Shown: piece after piece, positions 1-8,130 of the stretch | How positions within the stretch are numbered: the first letter of the stretch is position 1 | How the letters are laid out: each line of letters begins with the position of its first letter | Made by a program: the position numbers and the translations under genes | DNA from: JBGTCY01 sp041748615 | Lineage (GTDB): Bacteria > Bacteroidota > Bacteroidia > Chitinophagales > CAIOSU01 | Direction of reading: 5' to 3' | Length of the DNA stretch: 64,000 bases | Assembly: GCA_041748615.1 (NCBI GenBank) | Contig: JBGTCY010000177.1 | Location: 10,859-74,858 of the forward strand | Notes under the pieces: model-generated | Told to the model about the DNA's origin: nothing | Databases searched by the model: none | The model's input: the letters and a program-made list of their open reading frames with translations, nothing else

Positions 1-2156
1 ATCGGCACACCCGAATTCAGAATACCTTCATTGATAATTTTTACTCTTCCCAACGAATAATCAATGGTGTAGTCCCTGCCTTCTTCCAATAATTGACCTC
101 CGGCAGTTACCGTCACCGAACCTTGCGGCACATTGAACGCGCCTAATGAAATTTCATTGGAAACCGCTGATTTGAAAGTTCCCTGCAACACAAAGCGGTT
201 GAACTGCGGAAACTGTTGCGCAATCACACGGGTGGAGTCATATAATTGGTCATAAACATATTTATTGGCAAGATTATTTTCGCCTGCCTGGTCGAATTTT
301 CTGCGCAAGTCGTCACCGAAAGGTTCCAGTACCGGGAAAATCACGCGCCCGTTTTGCGGGTTGATGGTGATCCCGGGCACAAAGTCAAACACACCGTCAG
401 GCTGCGGGTCGCGCTGCGTGTTCAGACGGTCTAACTCCAACAGGCGAATCAGGGGAATGCCGCTCAACGCACCTTCCGGTATGTAACGCTTCACGCCACC
501 GCCCGGGTCCTGATACACCACATTCAGGCGGAAATCTTCCTGATTCACCTGGAATGCGCCAATCGGGTAAATGTTTTTCATCATCAAATCCCAAATCGGC
601 AATTTCGGGCGGGCGGAAGTGCCTTTCAGCAATTTCAAAAACACCACGTTCACCTGCGCAACGGTGTTGGTGTCGGCAATGTTTTGCGTGATGTCCTGTG
701 CGAATTCACCCACGCGGAAAACCTGACCATTCAGCGTGTATTCGAAAGCAACCGCCAAAACCTCATCGGGATACAGGGTTTGATTTAACGACAAATACCC
801 CAGCATGGGGTTGAAAGAATATTCCGAAGGACTGAGTTTGCGGCCATACGTTTTTTCAAAATCTTCGACCGGATTCAGCGCATAGTTTTGTTCCAGCGTC
901 ACTACCACTCTGTCAATCGAGCGGGTGTTGGGATTGGCAATGAGGCTGCCATAGAGGCTGTTGGAACTGTTGTCGGGCGCGTTTCTGCCGGGAGTCGGCT
1001 GAATGGCGGGATTATACACTTTTTGATTTTCACCCAAATCCATAAAGCCCACGATGTCGCGGGCATTTTCTGTTGCGCCTGTGCGGTTCGTCACCCACAC
1101 ATCTAAGCGGGTGATATTCACCAATGAGTTGATGACCGGCAGGTTGGCAAGCGCCTGGTTGTAGCTGTCGCGGAAATAGTGTCCGAGAAAAAAGTGACGG
1201 TTTTCATCATATTGGTCGGCAAAGACTTCAAAATTGGAGATTTGCGCGCCCCGGTCAATGGTGAGGTTTTCAGCGCGGGATTTCTGTTGTGAATACACAT
1301 TCGTGATGGTGAGCCTTCCGAACTGCAACTGTGTTTTCAGCCCGAACAAACTCTGCGAACCTGTGATGAGTGTGGTCGGCAAAGAAAAAGTGACGTTGCC
1401 CGCTTCAATCTGTTTGATGATTTCGTCTTCCTGACCTTCGTAGTTGAGTTTGATTTGGTTTTCAAAATCAAACGTGGCTTCGGTGTTATAATTCATGTTA
1501 ATCTTCACCTTGTCACCGATTTTCCCGATGACATTCATGTTGATTTTCATGTCAAAGTCGAAGCCGCCATTCCTGCGCTGGTTTTCCGTCAACGTGGGAT
1601 TGTCAATGCGTTGCACGTTGCCTCCGAATGTGAGGTCAATATTCCCGGAGGGGCGGATGTCAATCGTGTTGCTGCCGAAGATTTCACCGAACCGGCTTTT
1701 GGTAACATAGAGCTTGGGGACGACCCCTTTTTGTTCGATGAGCGAGATGGATTCAGAACGTTCTTTCCAATATTCCTTTTGTGATTGCTCCCTTTCATAC
1801 TGCAGGTATTCATCAAAGGACATGTAGGTAGGAGGCTTTACATTTCTGCCATCCAAAGTTTCGGTGATGACGTAGCGTTCGGTTTCAGGGTCATACTCTA
1901 CCTGACGTTCGATTTGTGTGGGGTCATTCAATAAAAACGGGTTATCGTTTTCTTCCGTCACGAAATTGCCATCACGGTCTTTAATCGGGTAGGGCAAATC
2001 ATCCACCTGGGTTTTTTTGATGGTGTCATCGGGAAGAAAATAACTACCGGAATCGGGCGGTTCAAACGCTCCCCGGTCTCCCGCGATTCCTGCAAAAATC
2101 AAAAGGGATAAGCAGGCGCTCGTCAGTAGCATGACATATCGGCTGGCGCGGAACAA
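1..2156 (-). CDS. sprA: T9SS translocon / gliding motility protein SprA (N-terminal part, runs off window)
   Basis: Only the first ~719 residues are present; the gene continues beyond base 1. SprA is the giant outer-membrane beta-barrel translocon of the type IX secretion system. The visible sequence has a signal peptide, then the family's repeated beta-rich segments, for example FGEIFGSNTIDIRPSGNIDL, NPTLTENQRR, and the ...LPTTLITGSQSLFGLK... region. Location directly after ruvA on the same strand matches the ruvA-sprA order known from Flavobacterium. The frame opens right after the ruvA stop. A TTG at 2156 gives a signal peptide with two arginines before the hydrophobic core, whereas the first ATG (2132) starts inside the hydrophobic stretch. 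I prefer the TTG, but the ATG remains possible. Neither start has an obvious Shine-Dalgarno. Confidence 0.93.
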   Translation of the reverse strand, partial: MFRASRYVMLLTSACLSLLIFAGIAGDRGAFEPPDSGSYFLPDDTIKKTQVDDLPYPIKDRDGNFVTEENDNPFLLNDPTQIERQVEYDPETERYVITETLDGRNVKPPTYMSFDEYLQYEREQSQKEYWKERSESISLIEQKGVVPKLYVTKSRFGEIFGSNTIDIRPSGNIDLTFGGNVQRIDNPTLTENQRRNGGFDFDMKINMNVIGKIGDKVKINMNYNTEATFDFENQIKLNYEGQEDEIIKQIEAGNVTFSLPTTLITGSQSLFGLKTQLQFGRLTITNVYSQQKSRAENLTIDRGAQISNFEVFADQYDENRHFFLGHYFRDSYNQALANLPVINSLVNITRLDVWVTNRTGATENARDIVGFMDLGENQKVYNPAIQPTPGRNAPDNSSNSLYGSLIANPNTRSIDRVVVTLEQNYALNPVEDFEKTYGRKLSPSEYSFNPMLGYLSLNQTLYPDEVLAVAFEYTLNGQVFRVGEFAQDITQNIADTNTVAQVNVVFLKLLKGTSARPKLPIWDLMMKNIYPIGAFQVNQEDFRLNVVYQDPGGGVKRYIPEGALSGIPLIRLLELDRLNTQRDPQPDGVFDFVPGITINPQNGRVIFPVLEPFGDDLRRKFDQAGENNLANKYVYDQLYDSTRVIAQQFPQFNRFVLQGTFKSAVSNEISLGAFNVPQGSVTVTAGGQLLEEGRDYTIDYSLGRVKIINEGILNSGVP

Positions 2157-2159
2157 TTT

Positions 2160-2744
2160 CTACAGATGTTTGAGTGCTTTTTTAATCAAATCTTCAACTC
2201 CGGGGAAGTTCTCTCCTGAGCGGAGCAGGTTGTCAATCGCTTTTTCAGCCTGAGCTTTGTTAAAGCCCAAAGCGATTAAGCCGGATAACGCCATTTCACG
2301 GGAGGTATTGTCCGGCTGTCCTGATATTTTTACGGCATCCATCCCCTTTGCCAGCTTATCCCGCAATTCAAGAATAATGCGTTTGGCTGACTTTGGACCG
2401 ATTCCTTTGATTCCCTGAATGAGTCTTTCATTCTCCTGTACTATCGCCTTTTGCAATTCCTCCGGCTCCAATGAGGAAAGCGCTACCCTCGCGGTGGAGG
2501 GTCCGATGCCGGAAACTGAAATCAGGTTTGTAAACAGCGACTTCTCCAAATCATCCGCAAAACCATAGAGCGTATGTGCCGTTTCGGTCACGTGCATGTA
2601 GGTGAGCAACCGGCAGTTTTCAAGATGTTGAATTTTGGTAAACGTGTTCAGGCTGATAAACACCTGGTAGCCGATGCCGCCACATTCGAGCAGCACATAA
2701 GCGGGACTTTTAAAGGTAATGATTCCTTTGATGTAGCCAATCAT
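2160..2744 (-). CDS. ruvA: Holliday junction branch migration protein RuvA
   Basis: At 194 residues this is the usual RuvA length. It binds four-way DNA junctions as a tetramer and loads the RuvB motor during recombination repair. The start MIGYIKGIITFKSP and the GGIGYQVFISL segment belong to the N-terminal OB fold (about 1-65). The helix-hairpin-helix pair is seen at VSGIGPSTAR and IKGIGPKSAKRIILELRDK. The last ~45 residues (SGLIALGFNKAQAEKAI) form the RuvB-contacting domain III. Its stop is 3 bases before the preferred TTG start of sprA, so the two are probably co-transcribed. Confidence 0.97.
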   Translation of the reverse strand: MIGYIKGIITFKSPAYVLLECGGIGYQVFISLNTFTKIQHLENCRLLTYMHVTETAHTLYGFADDLEKSLFTNLISVSGIGPSTARVALSSLEPEELQKAIVQENERLIQGIKGIGPKSAKRIILELRDKLAKGMDAVKISGQPDNTSREMALSGLIALGFNKAQAEKAIDNLLRSGENFPGVEDLIKKALKHL

Positions 2745-3115
2745 AAATGCGGGACGGGGGGCTGAGTTTTAATTGAATTGATACGGCTATTTACTAATAC
2801 GGGCAAACCCCAATCCGGTTGCCTGAGGCAGGAATAAAAGTCAATCATGGATTTTCAGGATTATCGTTCACAAATGTATTTGATTCATTTTGGACGAACG
2901 GTGCGCAAAACTAACGGTCTGAATCTGAATAAGCAGGAATGTGGACACTTCGGACTGGATAAGGGACGAGGGACGGGTGTCGGGGGACGGCATCCCCTTG
3001 TTCAATCAAGTCTTCTGCGCTGCCCGGAGCATGGCTGACTTGGTTACGGCAATAAGTGCAAGACTTTTGTCTTGTTGCGGAGGTGAATGTAATAAATGAG
3101 CTGTGCGAAAAAAAA
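2745..3115. other. Intergenic region between ruvA and the broken toxin; repeat material only
   Basis: No convincing gene is seen. The stretch holds a GA-rich segment (2963-2990, gggacg/ggtgtcgggggacgg) that recurs upstream of mnmG (29884-29914), and copy 1 of the direct repeat described at 2998-3083. Small open frames here lack start context and family resemblance. Confidence 0.5.
2998..3083 (+). repeat. Direct repeat, copy 1 (bounds toxin-antitoxin module 1)
   Basis: About 86 bases running from gttcaatcaagtcttctgcg to the gttgcggagg at 3083. It contains an internal near-palindrome, caagacttttgtcttg. It matches copy 2 (3753-3836) over nearly its whole length and copy 3 (4594-4627) over the first ~34 bases, all in the same orientation. 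On the minus strand the copies read as related short peptides (for example GSAEDLIE), so the unit may be a decayed coding fragment or a recombination site. Confidence 0.7.
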
Positions 3116-3414
3116 TTATTCTTTCGGTCTTTTATGGGGATTCCGTTTGTTATGAAAACAAGCAAGCACCCGAATGGTATTAGCGTTTTCATTTACGGTA
3201 TAATAAATCGAATATGGAAATATTTTAAGTTTCAATGCGCGAATATTTTTATAGCGTATTCTGAATGCAGTTGGCGTGTTTGCTATAATCCGGTAGCAAT
3301 CTGTCAGAGAAGCAATGAAATTTTGAGGAGCGCATGTGCTGTATAAGCTATAAAATCAAGAGCGTTTTCAATTTCCTTTTGAGCGCGGGGCGAAACGATG
3401 ATATTATACTCCAT
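3116..3414 (-). pseudogene. RelE/ParE-family toxin, frameshifted
   Basis: It begins MEYNIIVSPRAQKEIENALD, a typical ParE/RelE opening. The first frame then runs into a stop at 3304-3306. Restoring one base in the A-run near 3320 joins it to a second frame, reading NFIASLTDCYRIIANTP and FPYSIYYTVNE to ACFHNKRNP, that carries the family's core strands and its usual C-terminal HxKRNP motif. The full product would be about 99 residues. As the sequence stands the toxin is broken. The start overlaps the end of the upstream antitoxin gene by 11 bases, as in working modules. A sequencing error in the homopolymer is the main alternative. Confidence 0.75.
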
Positions 3415-3640
3415 ATTTTTTATTGAGGAGGTTGATGGATTCTTCCGCTGAGAGATATGTCTTTTCATTTTCCTGCATGCGTTCATCCAAAACAGCCTTC
3501 ATATTTGCGGAGAGTTCAATATCGCCATCTTCCTCTTCAACAATAATGACAATGGGCTTTGATTTATATGCGGCTTTAATTGCATCCAAAATATCAGTAT
3601 TGAGGTCCTGAGCCGATGTTAAATGATAGGTTGTATACAT
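3404..3640 (-). CDS. Antitoxin partner of the broken RelE/ParE toxin
   Basis: This 78-residue acidic protein begins MYTTYHLTSAQDLNTDILDA. A short beta-rich segment (PIVIIVEEEDGDIEL) is followed by a helical tail, LSAEESINLLNKKYGV, in the place where RelB/Phd-type antitoxins bind their toxin. I do not recognise the exact family. The assignment rests on size, layout and the 11-base overlap with the RelE/ParE-like frame downstream. It is intact although its toxin is not. That fits decay of a module in which losing the toxin is harmless and losing the antitoxin is not. Confidence 0.65.
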   Translation of the reverse strand: MYTTYHLTSAQDLNTDILDAIKAAYKSKPIVIIVEEEDGDIELSANMKAVLDERMQENEKTYLSAEESINLLNKKYGV

Positions 3641-3752
3641 AAGAATTAAATTTTAATTTTGGTAAATATTTAATTGAAAGAAAAGTCTGAGCTATCTGTA
3701 AAAGTACAGAATTTCCGGGGTTGCTTCCACAACAATTCCAGACTAAACCCCC

Positions 3753-3836
3753 GTTCAATCAAGTCTTCCGCGCTGCCCAGTGTATGGCTGCATTGGTTGC
3801 GGCAATAGGTGCAGGACTTTTGTCTTGCTGCGGAGG
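3753..3836 (+). repeat. Direct repeat, copy 2 (between toxin-antitoxin modules 1 and 2)
   Basis: It runs from gttcaatcaagtcttccgcg to ttgctgcggagg, with the same order of blocks as copy 1 and the same internal near-palindrome (gcaggacttttgtcttgc). It lies in the gap between the antitoxin start of module 1 (3640) and the toxin end of module 2 (3874). Confidence 0.7.
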
Positions 3837-3873
3837 AAGGGAAAAAGATGAATTTACAGTGGTGATTTCCGGG

Positions 3874-4296
3874 TCAGTCAATCAAATCAATAAACTCCTT
3901 TGGAGTGAGTACGGGAAGAGCGGATAATTGATTTTTTTGGAAACCTTCATCATTGGTGATAAAGTAATCACATTCGTGATACAGGGCGATGTAATAATGA
4001 ACGGCATCTTCTTTATCGGAGAATGACGAGCTTAAAGCCTGCAGCAAGATGGACTTGTTAGAGTTGAGCAGTGTGCTGCATTTGATGAAATCAGATAAAG
4101 AATTGATTCCTTGTTTTCCTTTTTTGTAAGTGTCGAGCAAAAGGGAGATGATTGAATTAACAGCCGCATCGGTGATGCAGATTTCAATATCTTCATCCAG
4201 GGCAATGTCCGCCAGTTTTTTTGCGTGTAAACATCCGGGTTCGCGGATGGCTAAGAGGTCAACCACCACATTCGTGTCGAGCGTTATTTTAAGCAT
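3874..4296 (-). CDS. PIN-domain toxin (VapC-like)
   Basis: This 140-residue protein has the PIN-fold acidic residues in order: LDTNVVVDLL near the N-terminus, ITDAAVNSI (about 60), the central DKEDAVHYYIALYHE, and CDYFITNDEGFQK near 115. PIN toxins are Mg-dependent RNases that cleave tRNA or rRNA when not bound by antitoxin. The start ATG lies 8 bases inside the end of the preceding antitoxin gene, which implies translational coupling. It appears intact. Direct-repeat copies lie on both sides of the module. Confidence 0.87.
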   Translation of the reverse strand: MLKITLDTNVVVDLLAIREPGCLHAKKLADIALDEDIEICITDAAVNSIISLLLDTYKKGKQGINSLSDFIKCSTLLNSNKSILLQALSSSFSDKEDAVHYYIALYHECDYFITNDEGFQKNQLSALPVLTPKEFIDLID

Positions 4297-4543
4297 ACTT
4301 TTTTTTCCAGTGTTTGTGAACTTCGTCTTTATCCGAAAGTGATGTTTTCGGTTGGACAGGTTTTTGTTTTTCGAGGTCGCGTAGCAGTTTTCTCAGAGTA
4401 TATTTTTGTGGATTAAAAGTTTCTTTTTCTTCTTTGATAGATTGTTCAAACAACTCGGAAACTGAAATCCCTTTACTTTTGGCTTTCGATTTCGCTTTTC
4501 GGATAATTTCTTTTCTGACGGAAAGTGTGAGTTTGGTTTTCAT
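4289..4543 (-). CDS. Antitoxin of the PIN toxin (DUF6364-like, ribbon-helix-helix type)
   Basis: The ATG at 4543 starts MKTKLTLSVRKEIIRKAKSK, a pattern typical of small ribbon-helix-helix antitoxins: one beta strand then a lysine-rich helix, with KGISVSELFEQSI as the second helix. The 84-residue length fits. An upstream in-frame extension to 4627 exists, but it reads through repeat copy 3 and is unlikely to be translated. The C-terminal tail (LSDKDEVHKHWKKKYA) would be the toxin-binding segment. An imperfect palindrome just upstream is a likely autoregulatory operator. Confidence 0.8.
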   Translation of the reverse strand: MKTKLTLSVRKEIIRKAKSKAKSKGISVSELFEQSIKEEKETFNPQKYTLRKLLRDLEKQKPVQPKTSLSDKDEVHKHWKKKYA

Positions 4544-4545
4544 GC

Positions 4546-4570
4546 TTACGTATTTGTACAAATTTACGTA
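4546..4570. promoter_or_regulatory. Palindromic operator candidate upstream of the antitoxin
   Basis: Two ttacgta blocks (4546-4552 and 4564-4570) flank a perfect 10-base palindrome, tttgtacaaa (4553-4562), immediately upstream of the antitoxin start at 4543. Ribbon-helix-helix antitoxins normally repress their own operon by binding such symmetric sites. No binding evidence is available from sequence alone. Confidence 0.5.
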
Positions 4571-4593
4571 ATACCTGGAAAATCGTTCCTCTC

Positions 4594-4627
4594 GTTCAAC
4601 TAATTCTTCTGCGCTGCCCGGGAGCAC
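4594..4627 (+). repeat. Direct repeat, copy 3 (partial, upstream of module 2)
   Basis: It covers gttcaactaattcttctgcg to the gcccgggagcac block. It matches the first part of copies 1 and 2 in the same orientation; the palindromic half is absent or diverged. A separate short hairpin (gcgcaa/ttgcgc) lies about 25 bases downstream. Confidence 0.55.
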
Positions 4628-4832
4628 AAGTTACCAATCGCAAAAGGCAATCGCGCAAACTTGCGCTATGCAATGGGCGGGTGTCAATGGGTGACAACCG
4701 GTTTTCAACTAATTAAAGTAATAAGCAAGCCCAAGAAACAGTTACACTTAATTGTTAAATGTCTTAATTAAAGTTGACAAATATCATATTTTCATAAAGA
4801 AATAAAGGCGACATTCGTAAAAAACAAATCCA

Positions 4833-5318
4833 ATGGACCAAACACACATTCATTTGGTGATTACCCATCTTCCGATTTTCGGTTCAATTTTAGGTGGGCT
4901 TGTCCTTGCATACGGTATTTGGACTAAAAGTAACGAGACGAAAATTGCTGCCTATGGACTTTTCATCATTTCTTCAATCGGTGCAGGGATTGCCTATTTA
5001 ACAGGTGAAGCTGCGGAAGAAACGGTAGAAAATTTACCCGGTGTTATTGAGGCTACAATCGAAAGACACGAAGATTTTGCGCTTTTTGCTTTAATTGCTT
5101 TAATTACTTTGGGGGTGGCTTCCATTCTTGGGATATTTTTGACAATAAAAAAATCACCATTCACAAGAACAATCGCTTTTGTGATTTTATTTTTTTCATT
5201 AATTACTTTCGGACTAGTGGCAAGAACAGGCTTCTTGGGCGGACAAATAAGACATACAGAAATTGTAAACGGATTAATTGTTCCTTTAGAAAATCTGAAA
5301 ATGGAAGATGACGACTAA
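4833..5318 (+). CDS. DUF2231-like four-helix membrane protein
   Basis: This 161-residue protein begins MDQTHIHLVITHLPIFGSIL. The histidine-rich THIHLVITHLP start followed by four hydrophobic segments (about 12-30, 40-58, 83-107, 113-133) resembles the DUF2231 family of small membrane proteins. A short amphipathic C-terminus carries a further histidine (GGQIRHTEIV). Conserved histidines near the membrane suggest metal or haem binding, but that is inference. It lies just upstream of the P-type cation ATPase on the same strand, so it may act with it. A TTGACA-like box at 4774 is a possible promoter element. Confidence 0.6.
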   Translation: MDQTHIHLVITHLPIFGSILGGLVLAYGIWTKSNETKIAAYGLFIISSIGAGIAYLTGEAAEETVENLPGVIEATIERHEDFALFALIALITLGVASILGIFLTIKKSPFTRTIAFVILFFSLITFGLVARTGFLGGQIRHTEIVNGLIVPLENLKMEDDD

Positions 5319-5488
5319 AGTATTGTGTTTTCAAGCATACGATCACCTGCCAATATAAACTATCTATTCCTCTGTCAATTAATCAATTCAATATAAAAGG
5401 TTTAGATAGTGAACAAGTAAATCTTGCCAGAGAAAAGTTTGGCAAAAATATACTGAGCTATAAAAAGGAAAACACCACCCTTGATGTA

Positions 5489-7879
5489 TTGCTCCGCATA
5501 GTCAAAGAACCAATGATCATTTTGTTATTGGTGGCTTCCACTATCTATTTTATTAGTGGCGAAACAGGTAATGGGATTTTCATGGTGGTCGCTATCCTTT
5601 TTATTACCTCCATTTCTATTTATCAGGATTCCCGGAGTAAAAATGCGCTGGAAAAGCTAAAAGCCTTATCACAACCCCGTTGCAAAGTAATTCGGAATGG
5701 GGAATTTGAAGAAATCAAAAGTGAAGAACTAGTGGTTGGTGACTTTTTGCTGGTGGAGGAAGGTACTTCAATTACTGCTGATGGTGTCATTATTCACTCA
5801 AACGATTTTTCTGTAAACGAATCAATACTTACAGGAGAATCATTGTCGGTATTTAAAGATAAAGACAAGGAAGATAAGTTTATCTATAGCGGAACCATTG
5901 TAGCCAGCGGCCTTGCCATTGCAGAGATTACTGCCATTGGTAACGAAACCAAATTGGGGAAAATTGGAAAGAGCTTAGAAGGCATTATCGAAGAAAAAAC
6001 ACCTTTAGAAATTCAGATTTCCAATTTTGTAAAATGGATGGCTATTGCAGGCACCATCGTTTTTATTTTAGTTTGGCTAATCAATTATTGGCAGTCGCAA
6101 AATGTATTGAATAGTCTGTTGCAGGCGCTTACCCTGGCAATGAGCATATTGCCCGAAGAAATTCCTGTTGCCTTTACCACATTTATGGCATTAGGTGCAT
6201 GGCGTTTAATGAAAATGGGGATTATCGTTAAGCAAACAAAAACAGTTGAGACCCTTGGCAGTGCTACTGTAATATGTACAGATAAAACAGGCACGATTAC
6301 AGAAAACAAAATGAGTTTGGCTAAACTGTTTACATTGAATAGCAATAGAGTAGTCAATCCGGAAGCTGAATTAAATGTTAGCGAAAAAGCACTCATAGAA
6401 TTAGCCATGTGGGCAAGTGAGCCTATTCCTTTCGACCCCATGGAAGTGGCATTGCATCAAGCCTATAAGGATATTCAACAACATGATGAACGTCCCAATT
6501 ATCAACTCGTTCACGAATATCCTTTAGGAGGAAAACCACCTATGATGACTCATATTTTTGCGGATAATAGGGGCAGCAAAATCATAGCCGCTAAAGGTGC
6601 GCCCGAGGCATTAATTGAGGTCTCAAAACTTACAGAAGACGAAAAGCAACAAATTCATTCGGCAATTCAAAATTTAGCGACAGAAGGCTACCGGGTTTTA
6701 GGAGTAGGGGTATCGAATTTCACAGGTAATGATTACCCTTTAAAACAACAAGATTTACCATTTGAATTCAAGGGAATAGTGGCTTTCTACGACCCGCCAA
6801 AACAAAACATTCGGGATGTTTTAAATAGTTTTTATCAAGCAGGAATCAATGTCAAAATAATTACGGGCGATAATGCAGCAACAACAACATCCATTGCAAA
6901 ACAAATTAATTTTAAAAATTACGATAAATCCATTTCAGGAGATGAGTTGATGTCGTTGTCGGAAAAAGATTTACAGTCCCGGGTGATGGATACAGCCATT
7001 TTTACCCGAATGTTTCCTGAAGCTAAATTGAAAATAATCAACGCTTTAAAAACCAACAACCAAATCGTTGCGATGACCGGTGACGGGGTAAATGATGGAC
7101 CTGCTCTAAAGGCGTCACATATAGGCATTGCGATGGGTAAGAAAGGAACCGAAATAGCCAAGCAGGCAGCGTCATTAATTCTGATGGAAGACGATTTATC
7201 TAAAATGGTAGATGCAGTTGCCATGGGAAGAAAGATTTATACCAACCTGAAAAAGGCCATTCAATACATCATATCTATTCACATACCGATTATTCTCGCT
7301 GTTTTCATTCCTTTAGTTTTGGGTTGGATATATCCGAATATTTTTTCTCCAATTCACATTATTTTTTTAGAATTAATCATGGGTCCCACTTGCTCTATCA
7401 TATATGAAAATGAGCCCATGGAGCCGAACACAATGTCGCAAAACCCCAAGCCGCTATCCACAACCTTTTTTAATTGGAAAGAGCTATCCATTAGCATTAT
7501 TCAAGGTTTGTTTATAACCGCTGGAATATTGTTTTCTTATCAATATGCCGTGGCAAGTGGGTACAACGAAGCAATTACACGAACAATGGTTTTCACTGTT
7601 TTGATAACTGCCAATATTTTCCTCACCTTAATCAATCGCTCGTTTTATTATTCTATTCTGACGACCTTAAAGTATAAAAACAATTTGGTTTTGTTCATCA
7701 TTATTTTCACTATCACTATTGTTGGGATAATACTTTATGTAAACCCTTTAACCGTATTCTTTGAATTTGAAACATTGAACTTGTTTCAATTATTGACCAG
7801 TATAACCATTGGTTTTATATCCGTAATTTGGTTTGAAATTGTAAAAATCGTTAAGAGAGCAAAAAAAAGCATTGAATGA
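5489..7879 (+). CDS. P2-type cation-transporting ATPase (Ca2+-ATPase-like)
   Basis: ATP-driven cation pump of the inner membrane. Numbering from the TTG at 5489: actuator motif LTGES (115-118), transmembrane-4 ion-site motif PEEIP (222-226), phosphorylation motif DKTGTITEN (Asp265), hinge GDGVND near 532-537, and six C-terminal helices. The order matches P2-type pumps. The PEEIP in place of PEGLP leaves the ion uncertain. Family-like sequence (GLDSEQVNLAREKFGKN) continues in frame upstream to about 5399, yet no ATG or GTG exists in that open stretch. The first ATG is at 5513, inside the membrane-1 approach. The real start is therefore unclear. Either a rare start codon is used or the 5' end carries a frame disruption. 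Confidence 0.88.
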   Translation: MLRIVKEPMIILLLVASTIYFISGETGNGIFMVVAILFITSISIYQDSRSKNALEKLKALSQPRCKVIRNGEFEEIKSEELVVGDFLLVEEGTSITADGVIIHSNDFSVNESILTGESLSVFKDKDKEDKFIYSGTIVASGLAIAEITAIGNETKLGKIGKSLEGIIEEKTPLEIQISNFVKWMAIAGTIVFILVWLINYWQSQNVLNSLLQALTLAMSILPEEIPVAFTTFMALGAWRLMKMGIIVKQTKTVETLGSATVICTDKTGTITENKMSLAKLFTLNSNRVVNPEAELNVSEKALIELAMWASEPIPFDPMEVALHQAYKDIQQHDERPNYQLVHEYPLGGKPPMMTHIFADNRGSKIIAAKGAPEALIEVSKLTEDEKQQIHSAIQNLATEGYRVLGVGVSNFTGNDYPLKQQDLPFEFKGIVAFYDPPKQNIRDVLNSFYQAGINVKIITGDNAATTTSIAKQINFKNYDKSISGDELMSLSEKDLQSRVMDTAIFTRMFPEAKLKIINALKTNNQIVAMTGDGVNDGPALKASHIGIAMGKKGTEIAKQAASLILMEDDLSKMVDAVAMGRKIYTNLKKAIQYIISIHIPIILAVFIPLVLGWIYPNIFSPIHIIFLELIMGPTCSIIYENEPMEPNTMSQNPKPLSTTFFNWKELSISIIQGLFITAGILFSYQYAVASGYNEAITRTMVFTVLITANIFLTLINRSFYYSILTTLKYKNNLVLFIIIFTITIVGIILYVNPLTVFFEFETLNLFQLLTSITIGFISVIWFEIVKIVKRAKKSIE

Positions 7880-7900
7880 AAGTCCAGCTTATAGCAGCGC

Positions 7901-8020
7901 CTACACGCAAGCATGGGTTTTCCCACTTTGGCGGAACAGGCTGTGCTTCGTAGGACAGGAAAGTGATAAAAGTTTTCCGCACGTGCGGAATTCAGTGTTA
8001 AAATCCGTGCCAGCGTGTAG
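7901..8020. repeat. Inverted-repeat element downstream of the ATPase
   Basis: The arms ctacacgc (7901-7908) and gcgtgtag (8013-8020), each next to agcagcg, enclose about 100 bases. Inside is a perfect 16-base palindrome, ttccgcacgtgcggaa (7975-7990). No open frame of note is seen. It has the look of a small non-autonomous repeat. It lies between convergently transcribed genes. Confidence 0.5.
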
Positions 8021-8130
8021 CAGCGAAATGTTGTCAAAATAGCATCTGTAATTTGAAATATCTTCTAATCAGATTGTTGACTTTAGGCGTCAGATGTATG
8101 CAGAAGCTGACTTGAAAATTATGGAGCTGT

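Noticed and set aside
2911..3192. Minus-strand 93-codon frame downstream of the broken toxin
   Set aside because: It crosses the toxin in the wrong frame and direct-repeat copy 1; explained by the frameshift and repeat.
2998..4627. A true integron cassette array
   Set aside because: Repeat copies lack clear attC core sites (RYYYAAC/GTTRRRY in proper pairs), and no tyrosine integrase is in the window. Left as a cassette-like arrangement.
7975..7990. Cacgtg-centred palindrome as a third parS site
   Set aside because: Only the cacgtg core agrees; the flanks (ttccg/cggaa) do not match the parS consensus tgttnc/gaaaca.
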